A stretch of DNA of 64,000 nt from Kiloniella litopenaei (GCF_000982415.1 NZ_LANI01000019.1:1-64000), one strand, 5' to 3'. Positions 1 through 7,626 are shown, counted from the stretch's first letter. The notes: generated by a model from the sequence alone, not told the origin. Numbers and translations: made by a program.

Positions 1-115
1 CCCGTTCCTTCCTGGATCAGAACAGTTTCATTGAAAACGCAATAGTGACATTTTCAACTACCTACTAAATTTTAAAAACAGGGTATTAAAATTTAGTTAA
101 TCAAACGCAAGCGCG
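1..115 (-). promoter_or_regulatory. Upstream region of a further flagellin gene beyond the left edge, with CtrA box
   Basis: This stretch is clearly homologous to 1078-1190, the region upstream of flagellin gene 1. Both contain TTCCTTCCTGGATC, a block TATTAAAATTT, and GTTAA followed by CAAACGCAAG, in the same order and spacing. It carries a perfect TTAA-N7-TTAA CtrA box at 86-100. Because it lies downstream of flagellin gene 1 in the same orientation, the simplest reading is the promoter and leader of another minus-strand flagellin gene just outside the window. That gene itself is inferred, not seen. Confidence 0.7.
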
Positions 116-126
116 TCTTTCTAGAG

Positions 127-156
127 AAGCCGTGGATACCGAAATACCCACGGCTT
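127..156 (-). terminator. Hairpin downstream of flagellin gene 1
   Basis: An inverted repeat AAGCCGTGG / CCACGGCTT with a 12-nt loop lies about 20 nt past the flagellin stop codon. The following minus-strand sequence is only modestly T-rich, so termination strength is uncertain. Confidence 0.6.
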
Positions 157-174
157 TCGACTATTTATGCGAGT

Positions 175-987
175 TTACTGAAGAACTCTCAATAGTGTTT
201 GCGGTATCTGATTGGCCTGCGACAAGGCAGAAACTGCCGCCTGGGTCAAAACATTCGCCGTCACCAGTTTACTTTGCTCAGCTGCCAGATCCACATCTTT
301 AAGCTTGGAGTTTGCAGCTTCAATATTTTCGATAGAAGTTGCAACCTGTTGACCACGGGTTTCAAATCGTGAAATCAACGCACCAACAGTCGCACGACCA
401 GTCGCAATCGTATTAATACGAGCGGTAACGTTCGTAAATGCAGTTGCCGCAGTACCAGACGTTGAAACATCACCACCAACCGCAGCAACGTTCACAGTGG
501 TTAAATCAGCCGTGATATTATTCACAACACCGGCAGCACCAAGACCAACGAAGAAGTTTTCATTGAAAGTACCATCAATCAAGGCATCGCCATTAAAGGT
601 AGTTGTTGTTTCAATCCCAAGAATCTCAGCATCCAGTGCTGTAAATTCAGCATTAATATAAGCACGTTCAGTATCTGTAACGGAACCGGACAAAGACTGC
701 GAAGCCAGTGCTTTCATACGTTGAAGCACATCACTCACACGCGCCAGACCACCATCAGCAACCTGAAGGATCGAAGCCGCCTGAGAAGCGTTTGTAGCCG
801 CCTGCTTAAGAGCAGTAACATCACCAGTTAGCTTCGTACTGATCGCAAGACCTGCCGCATCATCAGATGCACGCACGATTCTGGAACCAGACGCAAGCTT
901 TGAGACTGATGTTGAAGCTGCTGTTGAGTTATTGTTGAGAAAACGAATTGCAGAGTTTGCTGCAGTATTTGTACCAACTACGGGCAT
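175..987 (-). CDS. Flagellin gene 1 (270 aa)
   Basis: Flagellar filament subunit, exported by the flagellar type III system and polymerised outside the cell. The protein has the two conserved flagellin coiled-coil ends: an N-terminal segment with SASRIVRASDDAAGLAIS-like sequence (here SGSRIVRASDDAAGL) and a C-terminal segment ending SALSQANQIPQTLLRVLQ. The variable central region is very short, which gives a compact flagellin as in many alphaproteobacteria. The ATG at 987 is chosen because it gives the usual MPVVGTNTAAN start and has AAGGAAT 6 nt upstream; an upstream in-frame start would add 19 unrelated residues. It resembles the second flagellin at 2553-3419 but is 18 residues shorter. Its upstream region has a perfect CtrA box but no recognisable sigma-54 -24/-12 element. 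Confidence 0.96.
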   Translation of the reverse strand: MPVVGTNTAANSAIRFLNNNSTAASTSVSKLASGSRIVRASDDAAGLAISTKLTGDVTALKQAATNASQAASILQVADGGLARVSDVLQRMKALASQSLSGSVTDTERAYINAEFTALDAEILGIETTTTFNGDALIDGTFNENFFVGLGAAGVVNNITADLTTVNVAAVGGDVSTSGTAATAFTNVTARINTIATGRATVGALISRFETRGQQVATSIENIEAANSKLKDVDLAAEQSKLVTANVLTQAAVSALSQANQIPQTLLRVLQ

Positions 988-1045
988 AATATAATTCCTT
1001 CTACTTGAAGTATGCTTAGCTAAACCCCTCCTGGGTAAAGCCACT

Positions 1046-1072
1046 TTAAAGGCCGCCTTCTTGGCAACCCAC
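1046..1072 (-). other. Possible 8-codon leader ORF in flagellin gene 1 leader
   Basis: A GTG-started reading frame of eight codons (V/M-G-C-Q-E-G-G-L, stop TAA) is preceded at 7 nt by AGGAAGGAG (1080-1088), a far better ribosome site than that of the flagellin gene itself. It overlaps a leader segment TGCCAAGAAGG that resembles the leader of flagellin gene 2. It may be translated, or the purine-rich block may be bound by an RNA-binding regulator. Neither is proven. Confidence 0.3.
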
Positions 1073-1077
1073 TATTT

Positions 1078-1190
1078 CACTCCTTCCTGGATCGAAATAG
1101 TTTTGCTGAAAATATTACCAAATAGATTTCCAGCTACGTATCAAATACTGTCGCAAGGATATTAAAATTTCGTTAACAAACGCAAGTGCC
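1078..1190 (-). promoter_or_regulatory. Flagellin gene 1 upstream region with perfect CtrA box
   Basis: TTAA-N7-TTAA at 1162-1176 matches the full CtrA recognition sequence and is kept in the paralogous copy at 86-100 (also TTAA-N7-TTAA). The conserved 110-bp block includes the AGGAAGGA element at 1080-1088 and lies 90-200 bp upstream of the flagellin start. No TGGC-N8-TTGC sigma-54 element was found here, unlike at flagellin gene 2. Confidence 0.65.
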
Positions 1191-1253
1191 ATTAATGAAT
1201 ATGATCCAAAACTTGACTTACCAGTTTGTTTTTAAAAAATAATATTTAAAAAA

Positions 1254-2357
1254 TCACAAAGAACGAATCCCATTAGCAACTAACGAAATCTCTCTTTCTG
1301 TCAAACTGGTGCTGAATGGTAGAGCAACAACACCACCATAAAACTTGTCAGCGACAAGGAAAGAACGAGTTGCATTCAAAACATTGAATAATTGATTTCG
1401 ATGCAAGTGATCTTCCCACCAGATTGAAGCGCCAATTCCCTTCTCTCTCAAAGCCTCCACAACAGCAATAGCCTTCTTGTCACCAAAAATCACATTAACC
1501 GTCGAGCTTATTTTGGTATCTTCATCAGGCAAAAAAGTAATATTTTCGCAGGCTGCAAGATGCGTAAAATATTCATTTCGTACCTGAGAATAGCGTTGCT
1601 TCACTTTTTCAAGACGATCAAATTGCGCCAAACCAACAGCAGCATGATATTCGCTTAACTTATAATTTCCACCATATGATAAAGCTAACCGGCCGCCAGC
1701 AAAACCGAACTGACTAAACTGTCGCACTTTTTGGATAACATTCTGATTCTCGGAAAGAATCACTCCCCCTTCACCAATTCCAAAGGCTTTTGTGGCATGA
1801 AGGCTCACAACAGCAGGACACCGACCTGCTTCCAGAGAATAAAAAGAGGCAGCGGCATCTATAACGACTGGAATTCCGGCTTGTGCAGAAAGAACATCCC
1901 AGTCAGAAACCTTTACATCGCCACCAAAAGGCACGACAGGCATGATGATATCAGGTTTAATATTTAAGGGTTCAGCCAAATACTCTGAAACAATTCTTGG
2001 GGTTAAAGCCCCAGTAACAGGATCAACATCGCAAAAGACAATATCCATTCCTGCCTCAATAACTGCCTGAGCAGACGCCACAAATGTCCAGGCAGGCAGC
2101 AAACAGGTACGACGTTTGCGTGTAGGGGAAATTTCTAAATCAGCGGCAATAACCTTCAGAGTAATAGTCAGGCCTGCTGTCGCGCTTGAAACTGTCGTGA
2201 CATTTTCATTTTTGACATCAAAATGATCTGCCAAACGCCCCTCAAAAGAGCATAATCTTTGGCCAAAATTCGTATACCATTTATCCCTATCAATCATCTC
2301 CAGATAAGGCACCAAATCTTTTGCAGACGGCATATCTGGAGTTAACAACGGTATCAA
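1254..2357 (-). CDS. DegT/DnrJ/EryC1/StrS family sugar aminotransferase
   Basis: PLP-dependent aminotransferase of the family that converts nucleotide-linked keto-sugars into amino-sugars. The signature segment SLHATKAFGIGEGG (about residues 186-199) contains the PLP-binding lysine, followed by a C-terminal region typical of the fold; 367 aa is the normal length. A TTG start at 2357 is chosen because GAGG lies 5 nt upstream; an ATG at 2333 is the alternative. The gene lies between two flagellin genes in the same direction and near rfbA (3774-4658). Together these suggest synthesis of a dTDP-amino-sugar, perhaps for flagellin glycosylation or surface polysaccharide. The exact sugar substrate cannot be read from sequence. 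Confidence 0.88.
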   Translation of the reverse strand: MIPLLTPDMPSAKDLVPYLEMIDRDKWYTNFGQRLCSFEGRLADHFDVKNENVTTVSSATAGLTITLKVIAADLEISPTRKRRTCLLPAWTFVASAQAVIEAGMDIVFCDVDPVTGALTPRIVSEYLAEPLNIKPDIIMPVVPFGGDVKVSDWDVLSAQAGIPVVIDAAASFYSLEAGRCPAVVSLHATKAFGIGEGGVILSENQNVIQKVRQFSQFGFAGGRLALSYGGNYKLSEYHAAVGLAQFDRLEKVKQRYSQVRNEYFTHLAACENITFLPDEDTKISSTVNVIFGDKKAIAVVEALREKGIGASIWWEDHLHRNQLFNVLNATRSFLVADKFYGGVVALPFSTSLTEREISLVANGIRSL

Positions 2358-2495
2358 GCTAGCCTCAACAAATTCAATAAATTTATAATCTTATATATAC
2401 CTAACACACCAATGAGTGCAAAATCTCAAAAAAATTAATCCCTAAACCCTGAATCTGTTTAAAAATCAAAACACAGAACAATCCACTAACACATA

Positions 2496-2522
2496 TTTGG
2501 GCGCCCATCCTGGGCGCCCAAA
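2496..2522 (-). terminator. Strong GC-rich hairpin downstream of flagellin gene 2
   Basis: TTTGGGCGCCCA / TGGGCGCCCAAA form a perfect 12-bp stem with a 3-nt loop, 30 nt after the flagellin stop codon. The minus-strand tail is AT-rich (ATATGTG) but has no clean T-run. Confidence 0.75.
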
Positions 2523-2552
2523 AGAGCTATGTGAAAGTTGATAAGTTTATAA

Positions 2553-3419
2553 TTACTGTAACAACGACAACAGTGTTTGAGGCAATTGGTTCGCCTGAGA
2601 GAGCGCAGAAACAGAAGCCTGAACAAGCACCTGTGAAGACACAAGACGAGACTGTTCTGCGGCCAGATCAACATCCATCACAGATGAAAGCGCAGCATCA
2701 ATATTTTCTTTTGAGGTCGCAACTTGCTGTTGTCTGAACTCAAACCTGGAAACAATCGAACCAATATTGGCGCGTGCCTCAGAGACCTCATTGATGGCCA
2801 AATCAACTGAAGCCATAGCCGTAGCCGCTGCCGCAGAGGTTGTCACCGATGTCGACCCAAGAGCAGTACCACCTGTGGCTAGAGCTCCAGAAGTAAAATT
2901 ATTCGCAGTAGCACTCAAAGTCGAAATGTTAACAGCAATAATATCAGCCGTTGTAACACCGACAAAAAAGTTAACTGCGCCGGCACCAAACTGGGTACCA
3001 GTACCATCTAAAAGCGATTCACCATTAAACCGTGTACTAGCTGCAATCCCGTTAATCTCCTCAAGCAACTGAGCATACTCAGCATTAATAAATCCTCGTT
3101 CAGTGTTTGTCGGCACACCAGAAAGAGAAGCTGCTGCCAAAGATTTTAATCGCTGCAACACATCTGATATACGGGCAAGACCACCGTCTCCCACCTGCAT
3201 TACTGATGCACCCTGAGCAGAGTTAATAGAGGCCTGTTGCAAAACATTACTATCTGCACGAAGCCGCGTACCAATCGCGAGGCCAGCAGCGTCATCCGAT
3301 GCATTAACAATACGCGAGCCAGAAGCCAGCTTGGAAATAGAGCTTCCGGACTTTGTAGAGTTCAAATTCAAAAACCGCAGCGCCGAATTAGCTGCTGTAT
3401 TCGTTGTTACTGTAGGCAT
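2553..3419 (-). CDS. Flagellin gene 2 (288 aa)
   Basis: Second filament subunit. The N-terminus MPTVTTNTAANSALRFLN and the segment SGSRIVNASDDAAGLAIG match the conserved D0/D1 ends, and the C-terminus ends SALSQANQLPQTLLSLLQ, nearly the same as flagellin 1. The middle is slightly longer and Ala/Thr/Ser-rich, including a run of TAANNFTSG-like residues that could carry O-linked sugar. The start at 3419 has AAAGGAAAG just upstream; a longer frame to 3521 has no flagellin-like residues. It has its own sigma-54 promoter (3505-3520) and downstream hairpin (2496-2522), so it is a single-gene unit. Its promoter type differs from that of flagellin gene 1, implying different timing. Confidence 0.96.
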   Translation of the reverse strand: MPTVTTNTAANSALRFLNLNSTKSGSSISKLASGSRIVNASDDAAGLAIGTRLRADSNVLQQASINSAQGASVMQVGDGGLARISDVLQRLKSLAAASLSGVPTNTERGFINAEYAQLLEEINGIAASTRFNGESLLDGTGTQFGAGAVNFFVGVTTADIIAVNISTLSATANNFTSGALATGGTALGSTSVTTSAAAATAMASVDLAINEVSEARANIGSIVSRFEFRQQQVATSKENIDAALSSVMDVDLAAEQSRLVSSQVLVQASVSALSQANQLPQTLLSLLQ

Positions 3420-3436
3420 GTTCTTTCCTTTCACAT

Positions 3437-3463
3437 TTAGCTCAACGGAAGGCTTCTTGCCAT
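3437..3463 (-). other. Possible 8-codon leader ORF in flagellin gene 2 leader
   Basis: ATG-GCA-AGA-AGC-CTT-CCG-TTG-AGC-TAA lies between the predicted sigma-54 start site and the flagellin start, ending 17 nt before it. The segment TGGCAAGAAG resembles TGCCAAGAAG in the leader of flagellin gene 1, where an ORF of the same length exists. Length equality may be chance; the ribosome site is only GGCGGT-like. Confidence 0.25.
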
Positions 3464-3504
3464 TCCACCGCCCAAGACGGCACGTGTTGAATTCACAACT
3501 AATA

Positions 3505-3520
3505 AGCAAAGGCCATGCCA
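3505..3520 (-). promoter_or_regulatory. Sigma-54 promoter of flagellin gene 2
   Basis: On the minus strand the sequence is TGGCATGGCCTTTGCT, matching the -24 (TGGCAYG) and -12 (TTGCW) elements with exact GG-N10-GC spacing. It lies about 85 bp upstream of the flagellin ATG. The sigma-54 activator FlbD is encoded in this window (14933-16390). Confidence 0.85.
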
Positions 3521-3552
3521 ATTATTTTTTTCATTTTATTTCAGATACTTAA

Positions 3553-3773
3553 AGTAATATTGCTTTAAAAAATAGTACCCTCGAAAGTCAGAACTTCCTA
3601 GTACTCGGTCTTTTTCTGCCCAATAAAATGGAAAACAATTCCTAGTAAAAGAGAAACAGGAAAACTATGCCTGTAACCAACCTCAACGGAAAATATGATT
3701 GATATATCTACTGACAATAAGACAATATAATAAAACAGATAAGGTAGTGCTTATTAAATAGGGAGCCCATCAA
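3553..3773 (+). other. AT-rich intergenic region upstream of rfbA
   Basis: Together with the leader of flagellin gene 2 this forms a 354-bp gap without genes between divergent transcription units. I see no CtrA box or sigma-54 element pointing toward rfbA and no confident -35/-10 pair. GGGAG at 3761-3765 is the ribosome site for the TTG start of rfbA. Confidence 0.5.
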
Positions 3774-4658
3774 TTGATCAAAAAAGCAATTGTGCTTGCA
3801 GGGGGAACAGGAACAAGATTACGCCCTCTAACAGATGTTGTTTGCAAACAACTCCTCCCAATATACGACAAACCAATGCTTCATTATCCCCTAGCAACTT
3901 TGATGCTACTCGGAATAAAAGACATCCTGATCATTACAACACCCAAAGATCTGTCAGCGATCCAAGATAATCTTGGAGATGGCTCTGAATTAGGCATAAA
4001 CATTCAGTACAAAACGCAAAATGCCCCCAGAGGCTTGCCTGAAGCTTTTATTATTGGTGAAGATTTCATCAACAACGAACCCGTTTGTTTGATTTTAGGG
4101 GACAATATACTTTACTGGGGCCAACTCAACCTTTTGTGGAATGAATGCCTGTCAGTACAAAACGGCGCCTATATTGTCGGGACCCACACAAAGGAACCAG
4201 AAAGGTTTGGCATCATAGAATGTGATAGAAATAACAAGGTACTTTCACTAACGGAAAAACCAACAAACCCAAAATCAAACATTGCCGCAATTGGCTTGTA
4301 TTTTTATGACCACCAGGTCGTGGACTTTGCAAAACAATTAAAACCGAGCCAAAGAGGCGAACTGGAAATTACAGATCTTAATAATATCTACCTCAACAAA
4401 GGAACGTTGAAGGCCAAGTTTCTCTCACGAGGCACAACATGGCTAGATGCAGGAACCGTAAACTCTTTAATGGATGCCTCAAATTTTTTTAAAATTATTG
4501 AAGACCGTCAAGGTTTGAAAATTTGCTGTATAGAAGAAGTCTCATATAACATGGGATACATTTCCAGAAATCAACTTCTTAAACTTGCCCAAAAGTTCTC
4601 TGGTAGCAACTATGGTAAATACCTAGAACAACGCGCCAAAAACAACGATACAGAGTAG
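3774..4658 (+). CDS. rfbA: Glucose-1-phosphate thymidylyltransferase
   Basis: Makes dTDP-glucose from glucose 1-phosphate and dTTP, the first step of dTDP-sugar synthesis. The N-terminus has the nucleotidyltransferase motif LAGGTGTRLRPLT (residues 8-20) with the catalytic arginine, followed by QLLPIYDKPMLHYPL, both characteristic of RmlA/RfbA; 294 aa is the usual length. The start is TTG with GGGAG 8 nt upstream; no better ATG exists nearby. Genes for RmlB, RmlC and RmlD are not next to it, but a sugar aminotransferase lies at 1254-2357, so the product may feed an amino-sugar pathway rather than rhamnose. The flagellin surroundings suggest use in flagellar glycosylation, but this is only inference. 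Confidence 0.95.
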   Translation: MIKKAIVLAGGTGTRLRPLTDVVCKQLLPIYDKPMLHYPLATLMLLGIKDILIITTPKDLSAIQDNLGDGSELGINIQYKTQNAPRGLPEAFIIGEDFINNEPVCLILGDNILYWGQLNLLWNECLSVQNGAYIVGTHTKEPERFGIIECDRNNKVLSLTEKPTNPKSNIAAIGLYFYDHQVVDFAKQLKPSQRGELEITDLNNIYLNKGTLKAKFLSRGTTWLDAGTVNSLMDASNFFKIIEDRQGLKICCIEEVSYNMGYISRNQLLKLAQKFSGSNYGKYLEQRAKNNDTE

Positions 4659-4803
4659 GCCTGAACAACCCCATACTCCAAAAACAGATTACCCGGCACC
4701 TTTTGTCATTTACCCTTATTTTATACCCGGCATTCTTTTCCCCCCGCCTCTTTCAAGAAGTATTTTTCTTTTAAAATCAATACACAATAGACCAAACACA
4801 AAT

Positions 4804-4819
4804 TGGCCCGCGCCTTGCA
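4804..4819 (+). promoter_or_regulatory. Sigma-54 promoter of the FliS-like/fliK/flgD/flgE unit
   Basis: TGGCCCGCGCCTTGCA matches the -24/-12 consensus with GG-N10-GC spacing and lies 45 bp before the first start codon. This makes the downstream hook genes a FlbD/sigma-54-type class, as in other alphaproteobacteria. Confidence 0.85.
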
Positions 4820-4864
4820 TTAGATATCCTGAGTTTTTGTAATTCAAGATAGATTGGACACAAA

Positions 4865-5302
4865 ATGCATTGGCAAGCGAACACAACAGCAACATCACTG
4901 GACTCTTTGGATACGTCTCCAGGAGAAGTTCTGATGCTTATTAATCAAGCGATTAATGCGTTGGGTGAAGCAAAGGATGCTGTGACCACTCTTGAAATTG
5001 AAAAGCGCTTCAATGCAACCATGAAAGCTTCAGCCTTACTGGACGCTATAGAAGAAGAAATGAAGGCAGATATTTCCGAAAATGTCCGCAGCGCCTTTAT
5101 GCAAACACACTTAAGTCTGGTAGCAAACATCACACGTACCAACGTCAAGAATGATCTTGAATCAGCAAAAGAGTCTATCGCGCTCATAATGAGCTTTCGT
5201 CAGATCTGGATAACTCTCCACCCCTCTTTAGAAGAAGAGTGTTTTACCTGGCCCTTGTCATCCACCGAGAACCATCGCCGCTCCGGGCTCTATCTGGCTT
5301 AA
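4865..5302 (+). CDS. FliS-like flagellar protein (probable flagellin chaperone)
   Basis: A 145-aa, mostly helical, acidic protein with no signal peptide or membrane segment. Residues about 22-115 follow the FliS pattern: a first helix LMLINQAINALGEAKDAV, a spacer with IEKRFNATMKASALLDAI, a low-charge helix SENVRSAFMQTHLSLV, then the FliS-like block N-x-KNDLESAKESIALIMSFRQIW, where FliS proteins have ANLKND...LLEELREAW. FliS binds the C-terminal helix of flagellin in the cytosol and prevents early polymerisation. The gene is first behind a sigma-54 promoter (4804-4819) and 22 bp before fliK, which fits a flagellar job. The match is by eye and divergent, so a different four-helix export chaperone is possible. 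Confidence 0.6.
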   Translation: MHWQANTTATSLDSLDTSPGEVLMLINQAINALGEAKDAVTTLEIEKRFNATMKASALLDAIEEEMKADISENVRSAFMQTHLSLVANITRTNVKNDLESAKESIALIMSFRQIWITLHPSLEEECFTWPLSSTENHRRSGLYLA

Positions 5303-5324
5303 TGAGTAGAGATTCAGGGATAGA

Positions 5325-6800
5325 ATGATGAATAATTACAATATTGATATTAACAGAGCTGTTTCCCAGCAATCTCAGACAAAGGGTAAACAAGCGCCAA
5401 ATGCCAGCCAAGTATTTGCTGAATACTTGAACTCTGTTAGTGCATCGCGAAAATCAGTTGCAGCTAATCCCTCACTGACGCGAGATAATTCAATACTTGG
5501 CAATATCTTTAACAAGACACCTTGGCCTGCCGAACGCGATATCAGCTTCAGCCCCTCGAAAACTAATTTCGACGACAAGCAAGATAATTATGACGACACC
5601 CAAACGGGTTCGACAGAATATTCGGCAGACGCACGGGAAAAGACTGCCCAGCATTCGCCAGACGATAATGAAAATACCGATCAAGCCCTTCATAGTGACG
5701 ATAAGCGCGCAGACAGATCTGAAAATGATGCCGCAAACACTGCCATCGAAAACAATGAAACTGGTTCAAGCGAAATCGCATCAACTGAAAACAATGATGT
5801 TGCAGTTGTTGTAGAACCAACAACGCAGCAAACCGTAACTCACTCGAAACATTTGCCGAGTAGCGGATCGCCCAACCAAGGCCCTGTTACACCCAATGCA
5901 TCTCAGCAAAATGTGAAAGTTGAGAATGCCAATCAAGGGGCAAGCAACGCAAGTGTCGCTAACGTTAAGGTCACTGAAGCGGACGTAACCTCCAGACCTC
6001 TAAATAGTCTGACGGGATCTACCTCTGTCAGCGCACAAAGTAGTCAAGATATGAATACTGCTGCTGCGAATGCCAGTGCCCAGGATAAATCCAAAGGCTT
6101 GGCAACAGCAACTACTGCACAAACGGTTAATGGTAAAACAGCAACACCCGGCCAGGTCGCACAAGCTGTTCTGGCCAATACGCCTGGGCAAAACGGAAAT
6201 AATGCTAACGGACAGTTCCAGAATAATAATGGGATGATCAAAGCTGATCTTGGACAGGCAACAAACACTAAAACCCAGGTACAAACGGGTAGTTTGAATT
6301 TTGCAGACGCTCTGGCGTCAACAAATCGCACTTCAAAGCCCGCACCAACAGCCCCCTTACAAAGCACTCTTCGGTCAATGAATGTTACACCGGCCGATCA
6401 GTTGTCGATACATATTCGAAAGGCCGTTGGCGCGAACAAAGACAGTATTTCAATAAAACTACACCCATCGGAACTTGGGCGCGTTGATGTTAAGTTGGAA
6501 ATTGTCGACGGCAGCACCATGAAAGCCATGATCACAGCTGAACGTCCAGACACATTGGATATGTTGCAAAGAGATTCCCGGATGCTTGAAAAGGCATTGC
6601 AAGATGCTGGCCTAAAAACCGATGGGCAAAGCCTGAGCTTTAATCTCAAGCAAGATGGCAGCGAACAAAACTCTACCCACGCTAAAGGATCAGAAATAGC
6701 GGATCCAGAAACCGTCGCAGCAGCTGATGAAGAGGCATCTGAAGCGATTGAGGTCATTAAGCAATCGTCCCATGATGGCGATTTGGATATCAACGTTTAA
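5325..6800 (+). CDS. fliK: Flagellar hook-length control protein FliK
   Basis: Molecular ruler and substrate-specificity switch for hook export. The first 330 residues are low-complexity, rich in Asn, Thr, Ser, Ala and Gln, as expected for the secreted ruler region. Residues about 355-445 form the C-terminal Flg_hook domain, with the pattern ISIKLHPSELGRVDVKLEI and a later SRMLEKALQDAGL segment, both characteristic of FliK. Two ATG codons (5325, 5328) are possible; AGGGA at 5316-5320 sits better before the second. It precedes flgD by 21 bp in a hook operon. A second protein with a FliK-like C-terminus is encoded at 20361-21827. Confidence 0.9.
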   Translation: MMNNYNIDINRAVSQQSQTKGKQAPNASQVFAEYLNSVSASRKSVAANPSLTRDNSILGNIFNKTPWPAERDISFSPSKTNFDDKQDNYDDTQTGSTEYSADAREKTAQHSPDDNENTDQALHSDDKRADRSENDAANTAIENNETGSSEIASTENNDVAVVVEPTTQQTVTHSKHLPSSGSPNQGPVTPNASQQNVKVENANQGASNASVANVKVTEADVTSRPLNSLTGSTSVSAQSSQDMNTAAANASAQDKSKGLATATTAQTVNGKTATPGQVAQAVLANTPGQNGNNANGQFQNNNGMIKADLGQATNTKTQVQTGSLNFADALASTNRTSKPAPTAPLQSTLRSMNVTPADQLSIHIRKAVGANKDSISIKLHPSELGRVDVKLEIVDGSTMKAMITAERPDTLDMLQRDSRMLEKALQDAGLKTDGQSLSFNLKQDGSEQNSTHAKGSEIADPETVAAADEEASEAIEVIKQSSHDGDLDINV

Positions 6801-6821
6801 CCCGGAGGGCAGGACAGTAAG

Positions 6822-7532
6822 ATGGATACTCAAGCAGCACAAACGCCAGCCCCGGTTAACGGCGTAACATATAAAGACACTAGTGGATCAGGGTCACTAA
6901 CAGGTGGGCAATCACTCAATGATACATTTGATATGTTCTTGAAACTGTTAACCACCCAGCTAAAAAACCAGGACCCTCTGGAGCCGACTGATAACACTGA
7001 GTTTGTTAATCAATTAACACAATTCACACAGACGGAAGCAGGGCTAAACACCAACAAAAAGCTTGATAGCCTGATTGCCCTACAAAGTAACACACAGTTA
7101 ACCTCAGCACTTGATTATGTGGGCAAAGAGGTCAAGGCAGACAGCATTATTCTCAGCTTGGGAGATAGTGGCGCGGATGCCATCTATGGCTTAACAGCCA
7201 ACTCCGCAACAACAGAGATCAAAATACTGGACTCCACTGGTAAGACGGTTAGAACTCTTCAGGGTCAAACCTCTGCAGGACAACATGAAATCCATTGGGA
7301 CGGTAAAGACGACAATGGCAATCAAATGGCAAATGGCATTTATGCATTTAGCGTTGTCGCAAAAGATTCTGACGAGAAAATAATTCAAACGGCGCAAGGC
7401 ATTCAAGGAACAGTCACCGGCGTTCAGATGAGCAATGGTAGCGTAATCTTGAATATCGGTGAGATCGAAGCTCCATTGGATAGTGTCCAAGCCGTCGTTC
7501 AGAAAAATTCCATCACAGGAGAAAGTTCTTAA
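6822..7532 (+). CDS. flgD: Flagellar hook assembly scaffold FlgD
   Basis: Hook cap protein needed for polymerisation of FlgE. The conserved N-terminal segment DTFDMFLKLLTTQLKNQDPLEPTDNTEFVNQLTQF (about residues 34-68, quoted here only as its recognisable blocks MFLKLLTTQLKNQDPLEP and EFVNQLTQF) is diagnostic. The C-terminal half has the FlgD Ig-like and Tudor-like region with HEIHWDGKDDNGNQMANG. At 236 aa it is of normal length. The ribosome site CGGAGG lies 15-20 nt upstream in the short gap after fliK. Confidence 0.95.
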   Translation: MDTQAAQTPAPVNGVTYKDTSGSGSLTGGQSLNDTFDMFLKLLTTQLKNQDPLEPTDNTEFVNQLTQFTQTEAGLNTNKKLDSLIALQSNTQLTSALDYVGKEVKADSIILSLGDSGADAIYGLTANSATTEIKILDSTGKTVRTLQGQTSAGQHEIHWDGKDDNGNQMANGIYAFSVVAKDSDEKIIQTAQGIQGTVTGVQMSNGSVILNIGEIEAPLDSVQAVVQKNSITGESS

Positions 7533-7533
7533 G

Positions 7534-7626
7534 ATGAAAATGAGTACTTACATAGATTTGTTTTATCGAACAAAGAGCTTGCTCTGTCTCATTGCAACTT
7601 TTACCACTAGGGAGATTGGATCATGA
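7534..7626 (+). CDS. Possible 30-aa ORF between flgD and flgE
   Basis: Starting 1 nt after the flgD stop, an ATG frame encodes about 30 residues (MKMSTYIDLFYRTKSLLCLIATFTT in part) and its TGA overlaps the flgE start (ATGA). GGAG lies 12 nt upstream. No family is recognised. It could be a coupling ORF that keeps ribosomes on the mRNA up to flgE, or chance. Confidence 0.25.
   Translation: MKMSTYIDLFYRTKSLLCLIATFTTREIGS

Noticed and set aside
1078-1190. Sigma-54 promoter for flagellin gene 1 (TGG...GC near 1104-1118)
   Set aside because: Spacing is GG-N11-GC instead of N10 and the element is not kept in the paralogous copy at 1-115.
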